Virus record (IMG/VR): IMGVR_UViG_3300009159_000112
Location: 1 to 44,647 of that record
Reading direction: 5' to 3' (one strand)
From: a virus
DNA: 44,647 nt
Part shown: positions 31,930 through 40,495 of the stretch, in pieces
How positions within the stretch are numbered: position 1 is the stretch's first letter
How the letters are laid out: each line of letters starts with the position of its first letter
Position numbers and translations under genes: made by a program
The notes under the pieces: model-generated
Told to the model about the DNA's origin: nothing
The model's input: only the letters and a program-made list of their open reading frames with translations
The model's database searches: none

Positions 31930-32265
31930 ATGGAAAATAAAGAAAATATAGAAAATCCAAATTTGGCTCATATACCCCCTCAATATTTACTTAAGGAAAA
32001 AGATATTCCAGAAGGCAAGGTAAGTTTTAAAATAGGATATATCATGCATCCTGATGGATCATTAGAAAAAAAGGTCGTGATTAATGGTGAAGTGATGGAA
32101 TATTCAATAGACTATGCAGCTTATCTAGAAGCTCATAGAATGGGATTGGGAAATGAAATAAAAAAAGATATAGCAAAACATTATTTAAGTTGTGTTTCTG
32201 AAATGGTTGGAAGAAATATAACCATGCAAGAAATTTTACAAGCTGAGAAAAAAGGGTATATTTAA
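31930..32265 (+). CDS. Hypothetical protein
   Basis: The protein has 111 residues. The N-terminus is polar (MENKENIENPNLAHIPPQYL). A beta pair follows (VSFKIGYIMHPDGSLEKKVV), then a helix with HRMGLGNEIKKDIAKHYLSC. No Shine-Dalgarno is present; TATAAAT precedes the ATG. The end overlaps the convergent gene by 30 bases. No family is recognised. Confidence 0.5.
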   Translation: MENKENIENPNLAHIPPQYLLKEKDIPEGKVSFKIGYIMHPDGSLEKKVVINGEVMEYSIDYAAYLEAHRMGLGNEIKKDIAKHYLSCVSEMVGRNITMQEILQAEKKGYI

Positions 32266-32538
32266 TTGTGAATCTAAAAACTCATTAATATTTTCTTTTC
32301 TTAAAACAAAAATATATTTTTCAAAGCCATCATTTACCATAAAACTTTTTAGTTTTTTCTTATTTTTAATAGGTCTTTTATCATTTGGTAGAATTGTTTT
32401 AAACAATAAATTATAAATTTCTCTAGTAGAAACACCACACAAAATTAAAAAATTACTACCTTTATTTAAAGCTGCTTTATATTTCTTTTTAGCTTTAAAT
32501 ATTTTATATCTAACTTTATAAACTTTTAATTTATTCAA
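32236..32538 (-). CDS. Small basic protein with probable TTG start
   Basis: The protein has 100 residues if started at TTG 32538, which overlaps the TGA of the upstream gene as TTGA; another TTG lies 15 bases upstream. The first ATG is far inside. The sequence is Lys-rich (KVYKVRYKIFKAKKKYKAAL) and lacks acidic residues at the N-terminus. The same TTGA coupling occurs at the Nudix gene. No family is recognised; DNA or RNA binding is possible. Confidence 0.5.
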   Translation of the reverse strand: MNKLKVYKVRYKIFKAKKKYKAALNKGSNFLILCGVSTREIYNLLFKTILPNDKRPIKNKKKLKSFMVNDGFEKYIFVLRKENINEFLDSQLNIPFFLSL

Positions 32539-33215
32539 AAATTTTTGGCCCAAATTAAATTTCCAATTGTCTTTTTCAAATAAGGTTTGAATCCATATTT
32601 TTTCAAATTAACTTTAAAATTATCTAAGAAATCACCAATGATCATAATTTTAGCTTTGTGAAATTGCATGTAACTTCCATGTATTTTCAGAAAATTACTT
32701 TGTTCCAAACTTCCAAAATGAATTATAATAAGATTATCTTTTTCATTAAAAGCTTTAATTACATCTAAAGAAGAAAAATCTGTTATGTTATAGTTAGATA
32801 TTTTATTTGACAATTTAACAATATGACTAATGTTTGCTGTGTTGTTTTTTTTGTTGCTATAACTCTTAACTGACAATGAATCTTCAATATTTTCTTTGTT
32901 GTTTTTTTGTTTTATATAATTTAATAATAAATCATATGCTTTATCATCAGTAGGCTTAGAAGAAGTAATATGCTTGTAGGCAGTTGTTATGTTTTCGTGA
33001 TTATCTCTAATTAATCTAAAAAGCTCACAATTTTTTTTATCTTTAAAATGCAAAAGACAATTTTCATTTTTCCCAATATATTCTAGAATACTAGTTTTGT
33101 TAATATTTAACTCTACAAAAAAATTAGCAGATAATTTTTCAAATATTTTTTTTACATGTAATTTTCCTAATTTAAAACATTTACTTTTACTTTTAAACAA
33201 GTTACTTATTTGCAT
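32535..33215 (-). CDS. Hypothetical protein
   Basis: The protein has 226 residues. Features seen are a Lys-rich N-terminus (FKSKSKCFKLGKLHVKK), a central charged linker (KQKNNKENIEDSLSVKSYSN) and a C-terminal alpha/beta part (VIKAFNEKDNLIIIHFGSLE, AKIMIIGDFLDNFKVNL). It overlaps the zinc-ribbon gene upstream by 14 bases and the basic protein downstream by 4. No family is recognised. Confidence 0.5.
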   Translation of the reverse strand: MQISNLFKSKSKCFKLGKLHVKKIFEKLSANFFVELNINKTSILEYIGKNENCLLHFKDKKNCELFRLIRDNHENITTAYKHITSSKPTDDKAYDLLLNYIKQKNNKENIEDSLSVKSYSNKKNNTANISHIVKLSNKISNYNITDFSSLDVIKAFNEKDNLIIIHFGSLEQSNFLKIHGSYMQFHKAKIMIIGDFLDNFKVNLKKYGFKPYLKKTIGNLIWAKNF

Positions 33216-33420
33216 CTGGCCCTTTTTGTATTATTTTTTCACAAGAGTTACATTTTATTTCCCAAGGGCCATACCCCCTACTAGATCCATTCCAAAACAT
33301 TCCTCCTTGATTCTTAAATTTTTCTTGATAACATTTTAAACAGCAAGTAGCAATAGAATCAGTTTCTTCATTTGGTATGAAAAAACAATCTTCAAGTTCT
33401 TCTGTAGTTTTATCACTCAT
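33202..33420 (-). CDS. Small putative zinc-binding protein (72 residues)
   Basis: From ATG 33420 the frame reads MSDKTTEELEDCFF. Cysteines are at CCLKC and, after about 26 residues, CNSC, which fits a zinc ribbon. Between them stand aromatic and Gly residues (GGMFWNGSSRGYGPWEIK). An upstream open extension (36 codons) lacks a ribosome site. It begins a three-gene overlapping cluster. Confidence 0.6.
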   Translation of the reverse strand: MSDKTTEELEDCFFIPNEETDSIATCCLKCYQEKFKNQGGMFWNGSSRGYGPWEIKCNSCEKIIQKGPDANK

Positions 33421-33466
33421 TGAAATAATATAGTTATTTTTAAAAAATAACAAAGAAAATATAACT

Positions 33467-33598
33467 TCAAATAGTTTTATTTTTATTAAAGAAAACCAAC
33501 AATGGGATTTTCTTTTTTTTAAAATCAAATGAAGTTATATTTTCAGCCTTAAATTTAAAATTATTTTTTATTTTAGGCTTAAATTTTTTAAGAATCAT
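33467..33598 (-). CDS. Small Lys-rich protein (43 residues)
   Basis: This frame begins MILKKFKPKIKNNFKFKAEN one base after the stop codon of the acidic gene upstream, so reinitiation is possible. It is highly basic (Lys and Phe). The pairing of a basic protein with a preceding acidic one is notable. It is short and has no homolog known to me, so it may not be real. Confidence 0.4.
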   Translation of the reverse strand: MILKKFKPKIKNNFKFKAENITSFDFKKKKIPLLVFFNKNKTI

Positions 33599-33599
33599 A

Positions 33600-34202
33600 T
33601 TACTGTTCTTGTTTTTGATCAGGTGGATTAATTGCTGGCAATTCAGAAGACATATCCTTAGACATATCTTCCATTCCATTTGTTTGTTTTATTGGTGGGC
33701 CTTCTTCATCATTAAAAGATGGCTCTTTATCACCTAACTCATCATCTAATTCTTCATCATTTTCATCTGAATCTTCATTATTTTCATCTGAAAAACTAGA
33801 AACCAAATTAGTTGTTTGCTTGATTAAATCATCAAGTTGCTCAGATTTATCTTTGTCCATAGTTTTAAACTTAGGAATCATTTTTTTAATTTTAGTTAAA
33901 CTTGCAACTATACTATCAATGTCTACATCTCCCTCTGGAATAGACAAATTGTCTTCATTGTCTTCATTGTCTTCATCTGAAAAATCATCCATATTAGATG
34001 GATCACCCATTCCAGAAATGTCAGCATCTGCTTTACCCATAATGTTATTTTTAGCTCCTAATTGCATATTAGGATCATTCATATTTCCACTAGATTTATT
34101 AGTAACACTAGGTTGCATAACTTTCTGAGATGAATTGTCTAAATCATCTTGTTCTGTCATACTTTGCATTTTCTCAAATAACTTATAAAAACTATTGCTC
34201 AT
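33600..34202 (-). CDS. Acidic, disordered putative virion protein
   Basis: The protein has 200 residues after a good AAGGAG. The N-terminus, MSNSFYKLFEKMQSMTEQDD, partly fits the cargo signature. Most of the rest is Asp/Glu/Asn/Ser-rich and likely unfolded, apart from a helix at about 98-130 (IDSIVASLTKIKKMIPKFKT). It could be a prohead-core component or a packaged acidic protein. It lies 8 bp after the neck-like gene. Confidence 0.5.
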   Translation of the reverse strand: MSNSFYKLFEKMQSMTEQDDLDNSSQKVMQPSVTNKSSGNMNDPNMQLGAKNNIMGKADADISGMGDPSNMDDFSDEDNEDNEDNLSIPEGDVDIDSIVASLTKIKKMIPKFKTMDKDKSEQLDDLIKQTTNLVSSFSDENNEDSDENDEELDDELGDKEPSFNDEEGPPIKQTNGMEDMSKDMSSELPAINPPDQKQEQ

Positions 34203-34210
34203 AAAACTCC

Positions 34211-34744
34211 TTAATTAATTTTAAAATCAGATTTTTCTTCTTTAGAAATAGAAGTACCTGAAACAAGATCTTCTTGAAATCTACTACAAATGACTTGAAG
34301 TCTTGTAGCTTGATACAATTTGAATTCACCCAACTTTCTTTCAACGATGACCCAATCTTCGTTTAGAAAAGGAGTGTGAAATCTCGATCCAATTTTGGGG
34401 GCATAACCAATTTTTTGCAAAACATCATAATAATTGAATTCAAATATCATTTCATCAGGACTATCAAGTCCATATGCAGATTGTAAATTTTGACTTGGAA
34501 TTGGCTCATAAAAACAATATAACTGTATTGGATTCTGACTAAATATTTTACCCCTAGATTCTAAGTAAATAGGATCAATATTGCCAGAATCAATAAAAAC
34601 TTCATAGTAATTAATTGGAGATCCACCAATTTTAATACTTTCAGCATCCCAATCATTAAACAAACTTCTTTCTGGGATTGAATCATCAAATTGCTTCAAA
34701 GTTCCAGAAGTACTGTAAGGTTTTCCATCTTCTTTAAAAATCAT
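34211..34744 (-). CDS. Neck/head-completion-like protein (gp14-like, tentative)
   Basis: The protein has 177 residues from ATG 34744 after AAAGGAA; the 35 open codons upstream are unlikely. The pattern INYYEVFIDSGNIDPIYLES, a middle FEFNYYDVLQKIGYAPKIGS and a closing EDWVIVERKLGEFKLYQATR resembles the beta-barrel neck proteins that join portal and tail. It shares its strand with the decoration-like gene upstream. The match was made by eye. Confidence 0.45.
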   Translation of the reverse strand: MIFKEDGKPYSTSGTLKQFDDSIPERSLFNDWDAESIKIGGSPINYYEVFIDSGNIDPIYLESRGKIFSQNPIQLYCFYEPIPSQNLQSAYGLDSPDEMIFEFNYYDVLQKIGYAPKIGSRFHTPFLNEDWVIVERKLGEFKLYQATRLQVICSRFQEDLVSGTSISKEEKSDFKIN

Positions 34745-34758
34745 AAATTCCTTTGAAT

Positions 34759-35157
34759 TTAGCCTGTTATGTTGATGTTTAAAGCAATTGCTACTTGACC
34801 ACCTGAACCTGGCAAAACAAATGGTGCATTTGTAAATCTTTCTGCCCATAAAAGATTATTAGATGTAGTAGTTACATAATACCCATATGCAGTTGCACTT
34901 GTTGTAAATGTAAATGTTTGCTCAGTATAAGATGCAGTACTGGCTTGAGGGCCAGGTGAAAATGACCATGAACCACCTGATAGTGTAACTGGTGCATATC
35001 CTGATTCATTTACTTCAGTAAAACTACCAACAACTGTTGTTTGTGATATAGATATATCATTTTTATACAAATGAATAACTTGATCTAAAGCAGATTCATT
35101 GTTAAGCATATACTTTAAAATCTTTTCTTCTGCAATTGACGGCACTATTAATGTCAT
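34759..35157 (-). CDS. Phage virion protein (surface or tail-tip family)
   Basis: The protein has 132 residues, with GGAG 7 nt before the ATG. The pattern VPSIAEEKILKYMLNN, then LHLYKND-like IHLYKNDISISQTT, SFTEVNESGYAPVTLSGGSW, and the closing YGYYVTTTSNNLLWAERFTN matches a widespread phage structural family. In those proteins these motifs (LYKN, FTE, GYA, ER) come in the same order. It probably forms part of the virion surface. Confidence 0.7.
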   Translation of the reverse strand: MTLIVPSIAEEKILKYMLNNESALDQVIHLYKNDISISQTTVVGSFTEVNESGYAPVTLSGGSWSFSPGPQASTASYTEQTFTFTTSATAYGYYVTTTSNNLLWAERFTNAPFVLPGSGGQVAIALNINITG

Positions 35158-35225
35158 AAAAAAACTCCAATTAAATTGTTACTTTAGTATAATATATTAT
35201 ATACTTTTTATATTTTCTTTTTAAC

Positions 35226-35873
35226 ATGGTAATTAAAAACAAAAACGGTACTGAATATAGGCTAAAAGGCCCAAACCCAATAATGAAAAATCAAAATTTA
35301 TGGGATAATTTTGAAATTCACAATATGAATTTCGATGAAACAATTGATCATTTTAAAAAAACAAGCAATAAAACAGTACTATTAAACTTAAATAAAGATG
35401 AAATTACAATTGAAGATAAATCTCCTAAAATTAAAGAAGCTAAACAAGAAATAAAGCAAGAAATTAAACAAGAAATTAAACAAGAAATTAAACAAGAAAT
35501 TAAGCAAGAAGTTAAAGAAGAAGTTAAAGAAGAAGTTAAACAAGAAGTTAAACAAGATATTAAAAATAGTCAAATTAAAAAAACAATTATTCATTGCCTT
35601 CCAGCAAGTGTTTCAATTAAAGAAGATTCTTTATATGGAGATGTTAAAAAAATTGTAAGATATGGAGAAAAGTTTACATTTGATGCAGTATTACTAAAAA
35701 TAACAGATTTCCAAATATCTTTTTGGACTAATATTAAAATAGAAAATGAATCAATTATTTATCCTAAAAATTCTGACAAACGATGGTGGAAGATTATTAA
35801 CTCAGAAGTTAAATTCGATGGCAATATTTTTCATGCTAAGATTAGTAGTATAACCCCTAATTTTGAAGATTAG
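35226..35873 (+). CDS. Protein with long KQEI repeat
   Basis: The protein has 215 residues. The N-terminus, MVIKNKNGTEYRLKGPNP, is followed by a short domain, then ten 4-residue units (KQEI/KEEV, residues about 73-112) forming a charged helix. A C-terminal beta-rich domain follows (about 118-215; IIHCLPASVSIKEDSLYGDV to SSITPNFED). The repeat helix may be a spacer in a virion protein. The divergent gene is 68 bp away, with TATAATATAT between. The end overlaps the convergent gene by 17 bases. Confidence 0.6.
   Translation: MVIKNKNGTEYRLKGPNPIMKNQNLWDNFEIHNMNFDETIDHFKKTSNKTVLLNLNKDEITIEDKSPKIKEAKQEIKQEIKQEIKQEIKQEIKQEVKEEVKEEVKQEVKQDIKNSQIKKTIIHCLPASVSIKEDSLYGDVKKIVRYGEKFTFDAVLLKITDFQISFWTNIKIENESIIYPKNSDKRWWKIINSEVKFDGNIFHAKISSITPNFED
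35442..35561 (+). repeat. 12-bp tandem coding repeat, 10 copies
   Basis: Ten in-frame copies of a 12-bp unit (AAACAAGAAATT type) encode KQEI, KQEV and KEEV. Early copies are near identical and later ones show small changes. Confidence 0.9.
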
Positions 35874-36135
35874 ACTTCTCATTAGAACTTATATTAAACT
35901 TTATACCTCTTTCTTCTAATTTGGCTTTACAATGAAGTAATGCTGTTGAATAACCTTCTGCATAAACATCATTAATCATTGATGCAAGTTTTATTAAATC
36001 ATTCTCTGTTTGTATGTGAGTGCACAATCTTTGAATTACTTCTTTGTGCACCCCAGCATTTTTAGGCAATATTTTTTTAAAATAATCAATAACTGCCTTG
36101 TTTTTCATGCCAAACAAACTATCAAAATTAAACAT
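35857..36135 (-). CDS. Hypothetical small helical protein
   Basis: The protein has 92 residues. Its ATG overlaps the TAA of the large upstream gene by one base (TAATG), so translation should be coupled. The sequence is helical (NDLIKLASMINDVYAEGYST) with no recognised motif. It may be a partner of the large protein before it. Confidence 0.55.
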   Translation of the reverse strand: MFNFDSLFGMKNKAVIDYFKKILPKNAGVHKEVIQRLCTHIQTENDLIKLASMINDVYAEGYSTALLHCKAKLEERGIKFNISSNEKSNLQN

Positions 36136-38678
36136 TATTTCACAATCCCAATAATTCTTAAAATATTCTTAACAACATCTACCATGTTAATATTTTTACT
36201 TTTCTGGCTTACGAACAATTGTTCTATTTCAGAAGAAACTTCTTTAATTTTATTGTCAATATCTTTTAGATTTTTTTTATTTGTTGGCTTTTTTTCAAAA
36301 TCTTTAGATACTGCTAGAGCTATTAACATAGTTTTCATCTTATCTGTTTCTAAAACTTGATTTTCTAAATTAGATGGCTTAAGATTTTTATCAGCATTAT
36401 CTGTAGCTGCATCAATTTCCTCTGCTTTTTCAATAACTTTTTCTACAGGATAAGCTGCCTTAATCTCACAAGTATAATCATCAGGGTTACATGGGGTACA
36501 AACCCCTCTTTGCCTTGCATCACAAAGTCTTAAAAGAGTAAACTTTAGTTTGTTAATTAAGTTACTCATTTCATTTTGAGTATCATTAGGATCTCCACCA
36601 AGAAGCATTTCATTTCCACCTTGCAATTGTCTTTTTTTTCTAGTTCCCTTGCCAGCAAGATTTTTTTGTTTAAAATCTGTCACAATCTGTGATATGTATG
36701 CCCTTCTTTGTTTTGGAAACTGTACCTTATTGCTGTTTAAATTGCTCAAAAGATGTAAAGTTACAATCTTGTAAATAATTGGAAAGTGAGCCAAAAGATA
36801 GTTGTCTTCTTCAGTCATCTTTCTTCGATCAATTCTCTGGCCACTTGTTAAATTATCTTTTATGGTTTGTGCAACACCACAAAGAATAGTATTGTTGTCT
36901 GTATGACTTGCTGGAATAAAATCAACGGTTGCATTGTTTTCACTATCAACCTTCATGTCAAGCTTACATAAACCTTCATCTCTAATTAATGACTCAAGTC
37001 TATTTCTAATTTCTGGATCTTTTAGATCTAAAAATTCTACTCCAGACATATGTGGTGGAGGATAATATACACCAAATCTATCATGATCCATTCCTTGATG
37101 ACCAGATTTTTCCAAATCTTCAGCATTTACAAATCTATGTTCTTTTTGTTTAGTTCTTGGATTGTAGATAAAACCTCTTTTTTGCAATTCACTATGATTT
37201 TCTACATCTTCAGGATTATTTTCATCATGTTCTTTCACAAAAGAACCATTGAACAAAACAGGAACACTTACCGTTTTAGTTTTTTCTTCAAATCCACCAC
37301 CTTTTATCGCTGGTTTACTTACTTTGTATTTTATTTCTTTTTGAAATGTTGGAATTTTTAATTCAGGAAATATCAAATCTTCTTTTTCTTTGTCATAAAC
37401 AATTGGCTCATCGTTTGCATTCTTTAATTCACCTTGTTTAGCCCACTCTACAAGTTGTTTTGCAGATAAAAACCAACTAAGGGTTTCAATGATACTTTCA
37501 TCCGCAAAAAATTTATCGGGTATTCCAATATCAGGATTTTGTAAATTCTTGCCTTTAGCTGGAACATTAGAAGCAATCGCTGAACCTGAATTTTTGTAAA
37601 TATTACTATTAGAATCAATTGTAGCATCATGAAAAAATCTTTCACATTCTTTGTAATCATTGCAACTTTTAAAAGATTGTAAAAAAGGCAATTCATTTTT
37701 CAAGTCATCAATTAAAGATTTCAAAAGGCTAACTTTTCTAGATTCATCATTTGTATTGTTGTAATATTCCTTGTAATTATTGAAAATTTTTCTTAAATTT
37801 TTAAAAATTCTTTTTTGTTCATGGGTAAAAGCAAAAACATCGTTGATTTTATGATTTTTTGAAAAAATCACACTTGATGCAACATGAGTTACATCATGTT
37901 TTTTCATCTCACCATTTTCTTTGGTTATGTGAGAAGTAATTTTTTTATTAGTAAGAAGACCATTTGCTATTCCAACTAGTAATTTTTTTTGCATCAGAGC
38001 AATAGTTTCATCTTCGGGAAATTCAAATCCATTTGTCTTTCTTTTAATTTTTTTCTTTACTTCACCTGTAGCATCATTAACAGTTTCAAAGCTTACTTCA
38101 TGTGGGTTCGATAAATCAATGCCACCTGATTCGCCTACAACACCTTCTAAATTGTCAACTAAGCCTTTAATATCAGGATTTGCTTCATAAATTTCTTGTT
38201 TTCCACCAGGAGCATCAAATATAAATTCCATTTTGCTAATGTATTTTTTACCAATTCCTTGCCAGAATTCTTCATCTGTTATCTTAGCTATTCTTTCCAT
38301 AACTTGTCTATGAACAGTATTTTTACTCATAGCAGACTGAACATCAGAAGATAAAAATCTTAAAATTGGATTTTTCTTTAAATCTTTAGTAAGTGCTTTT
38401 AATTCTTTTTCATAATACTTGTCATATTCTTTTTTTCTAATTTTTTCTCTTTCTTTTAATGCTTCATAAAGCAAGTCAAATCTTTTAATTGCAGCCTGTT
38501 TCCAAAATCTAGGATCAAAGTTATAAAGAAATTTTCTGTTACTTTCATCTGTTTTAATAGGTATTTTGTGAACATCTAAGATTCTAGCTTCAAACATCAA
38601 TTCTTCATTGAGATATTCAAAACACTCAAAAATAAATTTATTATTTGGCTTAAAATCACTACAATATTTAATTAACAT
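36135..38678 (-). CDS. Large putative virion protein, 847 residues
   Basis: This is the longest unrecognised gene. Near the N-terminus, FECFEYLNEELMFEARILDV contains the elements of a targeting-like sequence with a possible cut at F-E-A. Then comes a Lys/Glu coiled region (residues 75-110), a middle domain with HDVTHVASSVIFSKNHKIND, a Gly/Pro part with YYPPPHMSGVEFLDLKDPEI, and a Cys cluster (GVCTPCNPDDYTCE). Its size and lack of enzyme motifs suggest a structural or injected virion protein. It is divergent from the neck-like gene with 44 bp between starts. Confidence 0.55.
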   Translation of the reverse strand: MLIKYCSDFKPNNKFIFECFEYLNEELMFEARILDVHKIPIKTDESNRKFLYNFDPRFWKQAAIKRFDLLYEALKEREKIRKKEYDKYYEKELKALTKDLKKNPILRFLSSDVQSAMSKNTVHRQVMERIAKITDEEFWQGIGKKYISKMEFIFDAPGGKQEIYEANPDIKGLVDNLEGVVGESGGIDLSNPHEVSFETVNDATGEVKKKIKRKTNGFEFPEDETIALMQKKLLVGIANGLLTNKKITSHITKENGEMKKHDVTHVASSVIFSKNHKINDVFAFTHEQKRIFKNLRKIFNNYKEYYNNTNDESRKVSLLKSLIDDLKNELPFLQSFKSCNDYKECERFFHDATIDSNSNIYKNSGSAIASNVPAKGKNLQNPDIGIPDKFFADESIIETLSWFLSAKQLVEWAKQGELKNANDEPIVYDKEKEDLIFPELKIPTFQKEIKYKVSKPAIKGGGFEEKTKTVSVPVLFNGSFVKEHDENNPEDVENHSELQKRGFIYNPRTKQKEHRFVNAEDLEKSGHQGMDHDRFGVYYPPPHMSGVEFLDLKDPEIRNRLESLIRDEGLCKLDMKVDSENNATVDFIPASHTDNNTILCGVAQTIKDNLTSGQRIDRRKMTEEDNYLLAHFPIIYKIVTLHLLSNLNSNKVQFPKQRRAYISQIVTDFKQKNLAGKGTRKKRQLQGGNEMLLGGDPNDTQNEMSNLINKLKFTLLRLCDARQRGVCTPCNPDDYTCEIKAAYPVEKVIEKAEEIDAATDNADKNLKPSNLENQVLETDKMKTMLIALAVSKDFEKKPTNKKNLKDIDNKIKEVSSEIEQLFVSQKSKNINMVDVVKNILRIIGIVK

Positions 38679-38722
38679 AATTTCCTTAAAATTTTAAAAA
38701 ACTAATTACAATATATATTAGT

Positions 38723-39598
38723 ATGAATTATAATAATGGAATGTTTTTTAAAAGACCGAGTACTTTAGAATCATCATGTGATCATGGTGATAATTTAGGT
38801 GTTTCAGATCCTCTTGACATCAAACAGCTTGGGCCAAGAAAAAATCGCAGCAAAGTTATAAGCCAAATAAAAGATTATGTCCTTTTGATGTTAGGTGCTC
38901 CTGTTATTAGGATTGAACTAGATGATCAACAACTAGCTGCTTCAGTTGATTTATGCTTGCAAATTTTTGAAGAATACGCACCAAGAGAATTTTTTCAATA
39001 TTATGTTTTCAATACAAATCCTGGCCAATCAATTTATAAAATGCCACCAGATGTAGGATACATAAGAAACATACACTACAAACAAGTTCCTTCGTTTAAT
39101 TTTTCTGCTAGTGATCTTGGTGGAGCAATACCCCTTGAATATTTTTATCCTGGTGGTGCTTATAGCTCAATTCAAGGGGGTATGATAGACCCTCTTCAGC
39201 CTATTTGGGGAAGGGCTGGCGAATGGACTCTTTACAAACAATATGAGCAAATGTATAGCAATTTAGCATCAAATACAGGAGGTTGGGAATGGATGGGCAA
39301 TTATGACACAGTAAAACTGTATCCTATTCCAATGCGTAGTCATTCAGTAATTGTTCACTATGTTCAAAAAAATAAAGATTGGAACAGAGTAACTGCTGCC
39401 ATGCAAGAAGGTGCTATAGCTTTTGCAAAAATCATGCTGGGAAGAATTAGGTCAAAAATTAAAAATCCACCTGGCCCTAATGGTGGAATACAACTTGATG
39501 GTGACACAATTCTTGCAGAAGGCTTACAAGAAAAAAAAGATTGGGAAGAAAGATTACTTACTCGTTGGGGTGATATTCTTCCAATTACTTTTGGTTAA
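38723..39598 (+). CDS. Neck protein (T4 gp13-like, head completion)
   Basis: The protein has 291 residues. YVLLMLGAPVIRIELDDQQL and LAASVDLCLQIFEEYAPREF match the first helical part of gp13-type neck proteins, and VKLYPIPMRSHSVIVHYVQK matches the later part. The C-terminal AKIMLGRIRSKIKNPPGPNG is also typical. It should sit between portal and tail. The ATG follows ATATATTAGT with no ribosome site. It is in the same neighbourhood as the gp14-like gene but on the opposite strand. Confidence 0.7.
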   Translation: MNYNNGMFFKRPSTLESSCDHGDNLGVSDPLDIKQLGPRKNRSKVISQIKDYVLLMLGAPVIRIELDDQQLAASVDLCLQIFEEYAPREFFQYYVFNTNPGQSIYKMPPDVGYIRNIHYKQVPSFNFSASDLGGAIPLEYFYPGGAYSSIQGGMIDPLQPIWGRAGEWTLYKQYEQMYSNLASNTGGWEWMGNYDTVKLYPIPMRSHSVIVHYVQKNKDWNRVTAAMQEGAIAFAKIMLGRIRSKIKNPPGPNGGIQLDGDTILAEGLQEKKDWEERLLTRWGDILPITFG

Positions 39599-39633
39599 TT
39601 TTAAATAAGGTCAATATTTTAAAAAGGTAGATA

Positions 39634-39873
39634 ATGAAAACATTTAGAGAATATTTTGAATCAAGAGAAAGTATTGTTTTAGAAGATGCAAGATTAATCG
39701 ATACAATTAAACTTGGAAACAATACAGCAAAAATTTATAAAGATGATGATGAATTTATAGTAAAGTTTTTTAAAGATGGAAAACATATTGGAGAAAAAGC
39801 TGATTATTACGCAGACGATAAAGAAGATGCAACTAATACGGCTAATCACATGTTAAAAGATTTGAAAAAGTAA
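39634..39873 (+). CDS. Small protein with the clearest T4-like capsid-targeting start
   Basis: The protein has 79 residues. MKTFREYFESRESIVLEDAR matches the T4 internal protein start (MKT-[YF]-x-E-[FY]) very well, with possible protease sites after Y-F-E or L-E-D. The remainder is a small charged alpha/beta domain (TAKIYKDDDEFIVKFFKDGK, TANHMLKDLKK). Its RBS is AAAGGTAG. The next gene, also tagged, starts 1 bp after its stop. An internal head protein is the likely role. Confidence 0.7.
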   Translation: MKTFREYFESRESIVLEDARLIDTIKLGNNTAKIYKDDDEFIVKFFKDGKHIGEKADYYADDKEDATNTANHMLKDLKK

Positions 39874-39874
39874 A

Positions 39875-40495
39875 ATGGAATTTAAAAATTGGCTAATTAA
39901 TGATGAGCACAATTTTCTAGAAGGTGCAAGTAGAACAGCTGGCAAAACATTGCTTTATCCTTGTGGATATGCTGGCCTTTGCTTGCTACCACCAGCTTAT
40001 TTTATACCTGGTTCAGCTGATGCAATTTTATACATTAGCAAAGATGATAGGTTATGGAACAATATCGGTGAAAAAAATCCCTTTAAGATAAATCATTTAA
40101 AACCAAATCAACCAAGCAATAATAATGAAATACACAATAAATCAGGAGAAAAAAAGCCTTTTAAGATAACTCATTTAAAAGGCAGTAGAACAAAACCAAA
40201 CAATGATGCACACAATAAAGGTGGTGATGGAAATCCATTCAGTATCAAACATTTAAAACCAACTCAAAAAAACAATAATAACGACATGCACAATAAAGCT
40301 TTTGACGGAAGCCCATTTAACATTAAACATTTAAAAGGTAGAACAGATAAACCTGATAACGAAAAACACAACAAAGCAATGGATGGTAGTCCATTTAGCA
40401 TTAAACATGTAAAAGGCAGAAAAGATAAGCCTAATAACGATAAATTTAACAATGCAAAAGAAAAACATCCATTTTCAATTAAAAAATTAAATTAA
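39875..40495 (+). CDS. Tagged protein with six 26-residue basic repeats
   Basis: The protein has 206 residues. The first part, MEFKNWLINDEHNFLEGASR, is the targeting-like signature. Then comes LLYPCGYAGLCLLPPAYF, a segment also seen in two other tagged proteins (42924-43172 and 43177-43419). From residue 62 there are six repeats, each 26 residues long, with PF at positions 69, 95, 121, 147, 173 and 199. The consensus is H-N-K-x-x-D-G-x-P-F-x-I-K-H-L-K. The repeats are Lys/Asn/His-rich, so the protein could bind packaged DNA. Its stop overlaps the convergent gene by 4 bp. Confidence 0.75.
   Translation: MEFKNWLINDEHNFLEGASRTAGKTLLYPCGYAGLCLLPPAYFIPGSADAILYISKDDRLWNNIGEKNPFKINHLKPNQPSNNNEIHNKSGEKKPFKITHLKGSRTKPNNDAHNKGGDGNPFSIKHLKPTQKNNNNDMHNKAFDGSPFNIKHLKGRTDKPDNEKHNKAMDGSPFSIKHVKGRKDKPNNDKFNNAKEKHPFSIKKLN
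40058..40492 (+). repeat. 78-bp tandem coding repeat, 5.6 copies
   Basis: The protein units keep exact length (26 residues) and share NK-x-x-D/E-x-x-PF-x-I-x-H-L-K. DNA copies have diverged but keep frame and length, so selection rather than recent slippage maintains them. Confidence 0.85.

Noticed and set aside
35388-35594. Minus-strand Phe/Asn-rich frame over the KQEI repeat
   Set aside because: Low-complexity shadow of the plus-strand 12-bp repeat.
37050-37361. Plus-strand frame inside the 847-residue gene
   Set aside because: Antisense shadow; no ribosome site and composition unlike real genes here.
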